This document shows positions 1-4,331 of a stretch of DNA of 5,210 bases, one piece after another; position 1 is the stretch's first letter; every line of letters begins with the position of its first letter. The stretch is from Acidobacteriaceae bacterium (GTDB lineage Bacteria > Acidobacteriota > Terriglobia > Terriglobales > Acidobacteriaceae). The notes beneath the pieces were generated by a model. It made no database searches. It saw only the letters and a program-made list of their open reading frames with translations, and was not told the origin of the DNA. The stretch covers positions 1 through 5,210 of the forward strand of contig PLUJ01000174.1 of NCBI GenBank assembly GCA_003165455.1. The letters run 5' to 3'. Made by a program: the position numbers and the translations under genes.

Positions 1-127
1 GATTTTTCGCCAACCGACAATAGTTCCGGAGTCAAAAGCAAGTCATGAGTTGACCATCCGTTTGAGGTTCCGCCCCGGCTTGAACAGGATCGTGCTAAAG
101 TGCGGTACTGTTTATCCTGACCGTCCT

Positions 128-133
128 GGAGAG
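128..133 (+). promoter_or_regulatory. Shine-Dalgarno site of the amidohydrolase
   Basis: GGAGAG ends 6 bases before the ATG at 140. It decides the start of the amidohydrolase against the longer in-frame TTG reading that begins at 50. Confidence 0.75.
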
Positions 134-139
134 ATTGAA

Positions 140-1657
140 ATGGCCCGAATTCTGGTTCCGCGTATTACACCGGAACGGCCTGCGCGCAGAGGCCATTCGC
201 GGTTCAGCTTGTCCCTGATATTCCTGCTTGCTCTATTCAACGCCCGCGGCTGGTCCCAGTCGCTTGTGATCAAGGACGTAACTGTGATCGATGCCACCGG
301 GAGCGCTGCCGCACCGCATAGCACCGTGGTCATTGATGGCGATCACATCGTTGCCGTAAGCCGGTCAAAGAGGACACATCTTCCACAGAACGCCGTAATC
401 GTCGACGGCACCGGCAAGTTCCTCATCCCCGGGTTGTGGGACATGCATGTCCACGGTGCGTCAGACACGCGCGCTCCCTGGAGTCATCTTCTTTTTGTGG
501 CGAACGGAGTGGTCGGCGTGCGTGACATGTCAGGTCCGCCAGATGCCCACGCATGGCGGGCTACGCAGGCCTCCGATCCAGATCCGTCGCCCACCATTTA
601 TCTGGGCAGTCCCATTGTCGATGGTCCAAATCCAACTTGGCCCGATTCAATTGTTGCCGCGGATGAAGCGCAGGGGCGCGAAGTAGTGGATCGGCAGCAA
701 CAGCGTGGCGCGGACTTCATCAAGGTCTACAGCGGGTTGCCGCGCAACGCTTACTTCGCAATCGCCGACGAGGCCAAAAAGCGTGGCATCCCATTCGAAG
801 GTCATGTACCGGATGCGGTGACGGCGGCCGAGGCAAGCGGCGCCGGACAGCGAAGCATCGAGCATCTCACCCAGGTGGCTGAGGGTTGTTCAAAGGACGA
901 GAAGACCATCGCCGCAGAGCGGCAGAGGCTGGAAGCCTCGTTCCGGGCGCCGGACGCGACCATGCCCCAAAAAATCGCCGCCGGGCAAAACATCATTCGA
1001 CTCAACTTTCATGTGGTTGAATCTTTCGACGAAGCCACTGCCCAGTCTCTGTTTGCGCAGTTCGTGAAGAATGGAACCTGGCAAACTCCCACGCTCACCT
1101 TGCTTCAAGGCCAGATCGACGATCCCTTGAATACGAATGACCCACGATTGCAATATCTGAGCAAAGAAGTGCGGGCCAAATGGGATGCCGGCTATTACAG
1201 TCACTTTCCTCCCCCGGCTCGAGCCGCAATGGTCCAGTTGGCAAAGGCGGAGTTCGAGGAATCCAAAAAAATTGTGGCTCTCATGTACCGGGCGGGTGTC
1301 CCCATCCTCGCCGGTACCGACACCATGAATCCGCACTGCCTCCCCGGCTTTGGCATCCATGACGAGCTCGCATTCCTGGTCGATGCCGGTTTACCTCCGC
1401 TTGCCGCTCTCCAGGCCGCCACTCGCAATGCGGCTCAATTTATGGGACAACGGGCCCGGCGCGGCACGATTGAAGCCGGCAAAACCGCCGATCTTGTTCT
1501 ACTCGACAAAGACCCGCTCGCCGACATTCATAACACCCGCTCCATTCAAGCGGTCGTGCTTAACGGCAAGCTCTTCCCCCGTGCCGCTCTCGACGCCATG
1601 CTGACCAAAGCCCAGACGCTAGCCGGCATCCCGGATGCCGCTGCATCCGGAAAATGA
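140..1657 (+). CDS. Exported metal-dependent amidohydrolase (imidazolonepropionase/prolidase-like)
   Basis: This is a complete 505-residue amidohydrolase of the PF01979 superfamily, which hydrolyses amide or ester-like bonds at a metal centre; the substrate cannot be told from sequence. The N-terminus has a basic region and a hydrophobic stretch (about residues 22-33, FSLSLIFLLALF) followed by NARGWSQ, which looks like a Sec signal peptide, so the enzyme probably acts in the periplasm. Metal ligands are visible in order: HxH in DMHVHG (H103, H105), the candidate carboxylated lysine in FIKVYSG (K195), H222 in FEGHVP, H242 in SIEHLT and D394 in AGTDT. The C-terminal part (about 451-490) returns to the small beta domain with GTIEAGKTADLVLLDKDPL, typical of this family. 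The ATG at 140 is chosen because GGAGAG lies 6 bases upstream; an in-frame TTG at 50 would add 30 non-signal-like residues. Family assignment is firm; the close relation to secreted prolidase-like members is inferred. Confidence 0.93.
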   Translation: MARILVPRITPERPARRGHSRFSLSLIFLLALFNARGWSQSLVIKDVTVIDATGSAAAPHSTVVIDGDHIVAVSRSKRTHLPQNAVIVDGTGKFLIPGLWDMHVHGASDTRAPWSHLLFVANGVVGVRDMSGPPDAHAWRATQASDPDPSPTIYLGSPIVDGPNPTWPDSIVAADEAQGREVVDRQQQRGADFIKVYSGLPRNAYFAIADEAKKRGIPFEGHVPDAVTAAEASGAGQRSIEHLTQVAEGCSKDEKTIAAERQRLEASFRAPDATMPQKIAAGQNIIRLNFHVVESFDEATAQSLFAQFVKNGTWQTPTLTLLQGQIDDPLNTNDPRLQYLSKEVRAKWDAGYYSHFPPPARAAMVQLAKAEFEESKKIVALMYRAGVPILAGTDTMNPHCLPGFGIHDELAFLVDAGLPPLAALQAATRNAAQFMGQRARRGTIEAGKTADLVLLDKDPLADIHNTRSIQAVVLNGKLFPRAALDAMLTKAQTLAGIPDAAASGK

Positions 1658-1724
1658 GGAATAGCGTTTCCTGAACTCCATGTTAGCTCCCCACCCCATT
1701 TCGTTTGAAGAGCGTGGTCAGCAA

Positions 1725-1895
1725 CTATTCTGGTGTCCTGAACGGCCCCTTTACTTGCGACCATTTCGCGCGCGTCGGAACTCGGGGCAGTAATGCAAGT
1801 AGGGCTGCTGCGAAAACAACCGCAATGAGGAAGAGAGCTGTGGCACGCACGTCGATCGTCCATGAAGAGCGACGGACCGGTTTCAGGTTCCGCAT
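1725..1895 (-). CDS. Small single-span membrane protein, 56 aa, unrecognised
   Basis: An ATG-to-TAG reading frame of 56 codons lies on the minus strand, 34 bases downstream of the tRNA-Ser 3' end and convergent with the amidohydrolase. The product has a basic N-terminus (KPVRRSS), one clear hydrophobic helix (about residues 18-36, ATALFLIAVVFAAALLALL), then a short basic tail (PRVPTRAK...) ending in PFRTPE. This is the pattern of a single-span inner-membrane protein. I recognise no family and assign no function. Evidence against it: there is no obvious Shine-Dalgarno sequence before the ATG, and third-position GC is only moderate. An AT-rich stretch reading TATATT on the minus strand (1908-1913) sits just upstream and could be a -10 element. 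It may instead be read through from the tRNA transcript. If it is not real, bases 1658-1929 hold no gene. Confidence 0.5.
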   Translation of the reverse strand: MRNLKPVRRSSWTIDVRATALFLIAVVFAAALLALLPRVPTRAKWSQVKGPFRTPE

Positions 1896-1929
1896 CACTG
1901 AAGTGAAAATATATTGAAAACAAAAGTTC

Positions 1930-2019
1930 TGGCGGAGAGGGTGGGATTTGAACCCACGATACCCGTTAAGGTATGTCCGCTTTCGAGGCGGATCGTTTCA
2001 ACCACTCACGCACCTCTCC
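1930..2019 (-). tRNA. tRNA-Ser (anticodon CGA), CCA encoded
   Basis: On the minus strand the 5' acceptor strand GGAGAGG (from 2019) pairs perfectly with CCTCTCC near the 3' end, followed by discriminator G and an encoded CCA (1932-1930). The anticodon stem TCCGC/GCGGA encloses the loop CTCGAAA, giving anticodon CGA, which reads the serine codon UCG. A long variable arm (built on ATACC...GGGTAT) marks a class II tRNA, as expected for serine. The T arm is GTGGG-TTCAAAT-CCCAC. Total length is 90 bases. It lies 82 bases downstream of tadA on the same strand. Confidence 0.97.
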
Positions 2020-2048
2020 GCGTGGGAAAAATTTGGTGCCAGCGCGAA

Positions 2049-2074
2049 CCGAGATTCCTCGCTGCCCTCGGAAT
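2049..2074. repeat. Short REP-like imperfect inverted repeat between tadA and tRNA-Ser
   Basis: The 82-base gap holds two overlapping pairings: CCGAG (2049-2053) with CTCGG (2067-2071), and ATTCC (2054-2058) with GGAAT (2070-2074). The core reads GATTCCTCGCTGCCCTCGGA then ATGAC. From memory, close variants of this core occur in many intergenic places in acidobacterial genomes, like a REP element. Only one copy is in this window, so the repeat status is inferred. It may also act as a weak hairpin between tadA and the tRNA. Confidence 0.35.
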
Positions 2075-2101
2075 GACAAAACTCACTATGGCAAAACTTC
2101 A

Positions 2102-2563
2102 CTAGCGACGGGTCTTGAAAAACTCCTGCAACAACTCCGCGCAACGGGCGGCGAGTACGCCACTGCGGACTTCAACCCGATGGTTTAATCGCGGATGATT
2201 CAGCACTTGCATCGCGGAGTGAACGGCTCCCGCCTTGGAATCGTCCGCGCCGTAAACCAGTCGAGCGATGCGCGCGTGTACCATGGCCCCCGCGCACATG
2301 GCGCACGGCTCAATTGTAACAAACAGGTCGCAGTCCGGCAGTCGATGGTTTCCGATGGCTGCGGCTGCCTCGCGCAGAGCAACGATCTCGGCGTGAGCGG
2401 TGGGATCTTTGTCGGTAATGTTGCGATTCCAGCCTCGGCCGACGATGCGCGGACTAACGATGCGGGACTGGTGTACCACGACTGCGCCGACGGGAACTTC
2501 GCCGGCTTCCAGAGCGCGCTGGGCTGAACGTAGCGCTTCCTCCATCCAGAGTTCGTCTTTCAT
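2102..2563 (-). CDS. tadA: tRNA-specific adenosine deaminase TadA
   Basis: This 153-residue protein is a complete TadA, the cytosolic zinc deaminase that converts A34 to inosine in tRNA-Arg(ACG), allowing one tRNA to read several CGN codons. The catalytic motifs are intact: HAE at H57-E59, with E59 the proton shuttle, and PCAMC with zinc ligands C87 and C90. The flanks EVPVGAVVV (22-30), PTAHAEI, MVHARI and HPRLNHRVEV are characteristic of TadA rather than of cytidine or guanine deaminases. One oddity is a 5-residue insertion at about residues 34-43 (RIVSPRIVGR) relative to E. coli TadA as I remember it; the DNA there is a near-duplication with 15-bp spacing. The ATG at 2563 gives the normal length; the upstream AAAGG is a weak and rather distant Shine-Dalgarno match. 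It lies upstream of tRNA-Ser on the same strand, an arrangement also known in Bacillus (yaaJ beside a serine tRNA). Confidence 0.97.
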   Translation of the reverse strand: MKDELWMEEALRSAQRALEAGEVPVGAVVVHQSRIVSPRIVGRGWNRNITDKDPTAHAEIVALREAAAAIGNHRLPDCDLFVTIEPCAMCAGAMVHARIARLVYGADDSKAGAVHSAMQVLNHPRLNHRVEVRSGVLAARCAELLQEFFKTRR

Positions 2564-2629
2564 CCAGAGGTCGCCTTTCGAAGTTGGCGCGGAGAGTTTT
2601 TCGCCGGCGGAAGGAACGTCCGCAGTCCC

Positions 2630-2635
2630 AGTATA
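2630..2635 (-). promoter_or_regulatory. Possible -10 element upstream of tadA
   Basis: On the minus strand TATACT (5 of 6 matches to TATAAT) lies 67 bases before the tadA start. The best -35-like hexamer, TTGCGG (plus positions 2650-2655), has a spacer of only 14 bases, so this is a weak prediction resting on the -10 box alone. Confidence 0.3.
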
Positions 2636-2690
2636 ACGATCTCAATCTGCCGCAAGTTCACCATGCCGCCGTTGGATCTCGATGCTGCGG

Positions 2691-2846
2691 TTAGATCAGG
2701 TTCAACACCGAGCGCACCACGTCGGGCACAAGGGCATGAACGATGGCGGGAACCACGATCATGACGACTGGATAAGCAATCGCAACAAGCGGGACGGCCA
2801 GCAACATCTGGACCTTGGGCGGCAATTTTCTGAGGTAGGTTCGCAT
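2691..2846 (-). CDS. Small hydrophobic membrane protein, 51 aa, unrecognised
   Basis: A 51-codon frame (ATG at 2846, TAA at 2691) encodes a basic N-terminus with MRTYLRKLPPK, then a hydrophobic stretch of about 30 residues (about 12-41) rich in Val, Ala, Ile and Pro, and a short tail ending SVLNLI. It looks like a membrane-inserted peptide, either one long proline-kinked helix or a hairpin. Thirty-eight of 51 codons end in G or C, which supports real coding in this GC-rich context; the opposite strand gives only a His/Asn/Asp-rich shadow. It is divergent from the NuoI-like gene and 127 bases upstream of tadA on the same strand, so the two could be co-transcribed. The frame stays open upstream to 3068, but that part overlaps nuoI antisense and is not protein-like. 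The Shine-Dalgarno match is weak (AAGAG). No family is recognised. Confidence 0.58.
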   Translation of the reverse strand: MRTYLRKLPPKVQMLLAVPLVAIAYPVVMIVVPAIVHALVPDVVRSVLNLI

Positions 2847-2894
2847 AACATGCTCTTGAAAAGGATACGAAAACGACCATACGGAAGTTCCACG

Positions 2895-2923
2895 GGGATA
2901 TTCGAGCGGCATTCGGATGGCAA
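2895..2923 (-). promoter_or_regulatory. Possible sigma-70-type promoter for the 51-aa gene
   Basis: Read on the minus strand, TTGCCA (plus 2918-2923; 5 of 6 to TTGACA) is followed after exactly 17 bases by TATCCC (plus 2895-2900; 3 of 6 to TATAAT). This would give a leader of roughly 40 bases before the ATG at 2846. Spacing and -35 are good; the -10 is poor. Confidence 0.28.
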
Positions 2924-2945
2924 AGTGGCACTCGGGAATGCGCAG

Positions 2946-2954
2946 TGGTATGCT
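2946..2954 (+). promoter_or_regulatory. Possible extended -10 element of the NuoI-like gene
   Basis: TGGTATGCT fits the extended -10 form TGnTATnnT. Its end is only 9 bases before the ATG at 2964, so transcription would begin about 2-3 bases before the start codon. No convincing -35 hexamer is seen at 17 bases (TGGCAC). Confidence 0.25.
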
Positions 2955-2963
2955 TACCCCGTT

Positions 2964-3425
2964 ATGGGCATACCGAGCGTGCTTCGCAAAGTATTTCTCA
3001 TCGACCTGTTGCAAGGGTTGAGGGTAACCTTCCGCTATCAGGATCCGAAAGAAATCTACACGGAGCAATATCCGATGGAGCGGCCGCAGGTGGCCGAACG
3101 CTACCGCGGGGCGCCGCGGCTGAATGTGAATCCCGATACGGATGAGACGATGTGTATCGCGTGCGACCTGTGCGCGGTGGCGTGCCCGGAAAATTTGATC
3201 GTGGTTTCAAGCGCGCGCAACGAGCAGACCCGCCGTAAAGAGCTCACAACATTTACATATGACCTGAGCCGCTGTATGTTTTGCGGCCTCTGCGAGGATG
3301 CCTGTCCGGTGGACGCGCTTGAACTGACTCAGGATTTCGAGCTTGCCAGCTATACGCGTGAAGGCTGGATATGGGACCGCGAGACGCTGGAAAAAGGTCC
3401 GCAACCTACGCTGTACAAGAAGTAA
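2964..3425 (+). CDS. nuoI: NADH-quinone oxidoreductase subunit I (NuoI-like, two 4Fe-4S clusters)
   Basis: The 153-residue product matches NuoI, the peripheral-arm subunit of respiratory complex I that carries clusters N6a and N6b and passes electrons toward quinone. An amphipathic start (residues 1-24, with LQGLRVTFRYQDP) leads to the family region EQYPMERPQVAERYRGAPRL. Two complete ferredoxin motifs follow: C64-x2-C67-x2-C70-x3-C74-P and C104-x2-C107-x2-C110-x3-C114-P. The C-terminus (FELASYTREGWIWDRETL) is also NuoI-like. It is a little shorter than the 160-180 residues common in the family. The ATG at 2964 is chosen because homology-like sequence begins there; the open frame upstream to 2682 is the antisense of the 51-aa gene. 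No Shine-Dalgarno sequence precedes this ATG. No other nuo gene is within the window, so it is an orphan copy here. A related ferredoxin-type subunit of another oxidoreductase is possible but less likely. Confidence 0.9.
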   Translation: MGIPSVLRKVFLIDLLQGLRVTFRYQDPKEIYTEQYPMERPQVAERYRGAPRLNVNPDTDETMCIACDLCAVACPENLIVVSSARNEQTRRKELTTFTYDLSRCMFCGLCEDACPVDALELTQDFELASYTREGWIWDRETLEKGPQPTLYKK

Positions 3426-3573
3426 TTCTTTCGCGCTTCCGAGATCGTTCTTACTTGAACGTTAGCGGCTTCCGGTGCGCCGTTTCGTTAAGTACCGGAT
3501 CACGCCGCAGCGCCTACTGCATCAGCCGGATATTCTCTCCTCGTTTCTGCGCTCACACTCAGCCATTGGATTC

Positions 3574-3603
3574 CTTGAACCAGCGTGTCTTGAACCAGCG
3601 TGT
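3574..3603. repeat. Perfect 15-bp tandem repeat, two copies
   Basis: CTTGAACCAGCGTGT occurs at 3574-3588 and again, immediately adjoining and without mismatch, at 3589-3603. The second copy ends 52 bases before the start of the secreted low-complexity protein. It may be a duplicated operator half-site or simply a slippage duplication. Confidence 0.85.
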
Positions 3604-3643
3604 ACGGCAGGCCGGAAGAGGGATCGCGAAAAAATTGAATGCT

Positions 3644-3648
3644 GGAGG
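3644..3648 (+). promoter_or_regulatory. Shine-Dalgarno site of the low-complexity secreted protein
   Basis: GGAGG ends 7 bases before the ATG at 3656. It fixes this start against a longer open frame reaching back to 3371 inside nuoI. Confidence 0.8.
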
Positions 3649-3655
3649 CCTCAAA

Positions 3656-4228
3656 ATGTCAAAGAAATTTCTATTGTTGTCGGTGCTTTTGCTCTGCGGC
3701 ACCTGGGTCATGGCGCAAGCCGGTAGTGGAGCTGGAGGCGCGGGCGGTGCGGGATCGGCTGGAGGCGCGGGTGGCGCCGGACAGGGCGCTGGCCAAGGCG
3801 CCGGACAAGGCGCCGGACAAGGCGCCGGACAGGGCGCAGCCGCAACCCCGGGTCAAGGAACTCCTGGGGCACCGCCAACTGGCCGCGCCGGGACGCCGCC
3901 TACAGGCGGAACGGCCGCGCCACCGACCGGCGCGGGAAGTGGGAACTCGGGTACAGCTCCGGGCACACCCAGCACTCCTGGCAGCCCTTCACAACCGTCA
4001 ACCTCTCCGAACAATCCGGATAACCCGAATCCAAGCACCGGTCCGAACGGCACGCCTGGAAACAACCCGGGATCGAATCCGAGCTCGCCCAATGGCGGAT
4101 CGACGAACCCTGATACTGCAAATCCAGGATCGAATCCAGGTACAGCGAACCCCGGTTCTAATCCTGGAACGTCAGGATCTGGCGGTTCGAACCCTGGCGG
4201 GAGCACACCTTCCGGCCCTGGTATGTAA
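3656..4228 (+). CDS. Secreted Gly/Ala/Pro/Asn-rich low-complexity protein
   Basis: This 190-residue protein starts with a clear Sec signal peptide (MSKK, hydrophobic FLLLSVLLLCGTWV, probable cleavage near MAQA at 19-22); LLLC is not a good lipobox. The rest is repetitive and presumably disordered. Block 1 (about 23-60) is Gly/Ala/Gln with two AGGAGGAG(S/Q) units (26-43) and five GAGQ units (40-59), resembling silk-like sequence. Block 2 (about 61-110) is Pro/Thr/Gly-rich. Block 3 (about 111-190) is Asn/Pro/Ser/Gly-rich with two ANPGSNPGT units (155-172). After the signal peptide only one Arg (77) and two Asp (122, 153) are charged. There is no Lys, Glu, His, Cys, aromatic, Leu, Ile or Val; the last residue is Met. 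No catalytic or binding domain is visible. An extracellular or cell-surface structural role is possible but inferred. A strong Shine-Dalgarno sequence and a downstream terminator support a real gene. Frames in other phases over the repeats are shadows. Confidence 0.85.
   Translation: MSKKFLLLSVLLLCGTWVMAQAGSGAGGAGGAGSAGGAGGAGQGAGQGAGQGAGQGAGQGAAATPGQGTPGAPPTGRAGTPPTGGTAAPPTGAGSGNSGTAPGTPSTPGSPSQPSTSPNNPDNPNPSTGPNGTPGNNPGSNPSSPNGGSTNPDTANPGSNPGTANPGSNPGTSGSGGSNPGGSTPSGPGM
3773..3832 (+). repeat. Five tandem 12-bp units encoding GAGQ
   Basis: Units are GGCGCCGGACAG, GGCGCTGGCCAA, GGCGCCGGACAA, GGCGCCGGACAA and GGCGCCGGACAG. Near identity at the DNA level suggests recent slippage or conversion. 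Just upstream, GCTGGAGGCGCGGG recurs with a 27-bp period (3731-3744 and 3758-3771). Confidence 0.95.
4118..4171 (+). repeat. Two adjoining 27-bp units encoding ANPGSNPGT
   Basis: Codons at 4118-4144 and 4145-4171 encode the identical nonapeptide ANPGSNPGT, yet 8 of the 9 codons differ synonymously between the two units (only the second Asn codon, AAT, is shared). Confidence 0.92.
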
Positions 4229-4270
4229 TTCAGGCTGTAGCGAGTTTGGAAGATAGTTTATGAGCTGAAT

Positions 4271-4299
4271 AAAGGCGGACCTGAAAAGGTCCGCCTTTT
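4271..4299. terminator. Strong intrinsic terminator, probably bidirectional
   Basis: An 11-bp perfect stem AAAGGCGGACC (4271-4281) / GGTCCGCCTTT (4288-4298) encloses a 6-base loop TGAAAA, with T residues at the 3' side on the plus strand and TTTATT on the minus strand. It sits between the ends of two convergent genes (4228 on plus, 4332 on minus) and can serve both. Confidence 0.88.
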
Positions 4300-4331
4300 G
4301 CGTTTGCAAGAGATTTGGTCGCGCCCTATTT

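Larger units (their letters stand above)
3426..3655. other. 230-bp non-coding leader region
   Basis: I see no credible gene on either strand between the nuoI stop and the secreted low-complexity protein. No strong terminator follows nuoI. The stretch contains a 15-bp tandem repeat (3574-3603) and a third copy of its first seven bases, CTTGAAC, at 3454-3460. A convincing promoter could not be placed; TATTCT at 3531-3536 is a possible -10 without a good -35. Confidence 0.6.

Noticed and set aside
85..119. CAGGAT/ATCCTG inverted repeat upstream of the amidohydrolase as an operator
   Set aside because: Only 6 bp arms separated by 23 bases; expected by chance and no clear promoter is placed around it.
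50..139. In-frame TTG start that would lengthen the amidohydrolase by 30 residues
   Set aside because: No Shine-Dalgarno sequence, the added residues are not signal-like, and the ATG at 140 has GGAGAG at ideal spacing.
1624..1672. Inverted repeats CGGCATC/GATGCCG (1624-1640) and AGGAA/TTCCT (1657-1672) as a terminator of the amidohydrolase
   Set aside because: The first is inside the coding region, both are short, and neither is followed by a T run.
1546..1923. 125-codon minus-strand frame overlapping the amidohydrolase end
   Set aside because: Composition is unlike a protein and it overlaps a firm gene; the 56-aa frame in a different phase of the same strand is the better reading.
1930..2019. 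tRNA-Ser as an integration (att) site
   Set aside because: No second copy of the tRNA 3' end and no integrase gene are seen in the window.
2926..2941. Sigma-54-like element TGGCAC...TGC upstream of nuoI
   Set aside because: The distance between the GG and GC dinucleotides is one base too long for a sigma-54 promoter.
2682..2963. N-terminal extension of the NuoI-like frame
   Set aside because: The translation is His/Asn/Asp-rich, unlike NuoI, and is the antisense of the 51-aa hydrophobic gene.
3853..4206. 117-codon Pro/Gly/Phe-rich frame on the minus strand
   Set aside because: It is the antisense shadow of the repetitive secreted protein; it has no signal, ribosome site or independent support.
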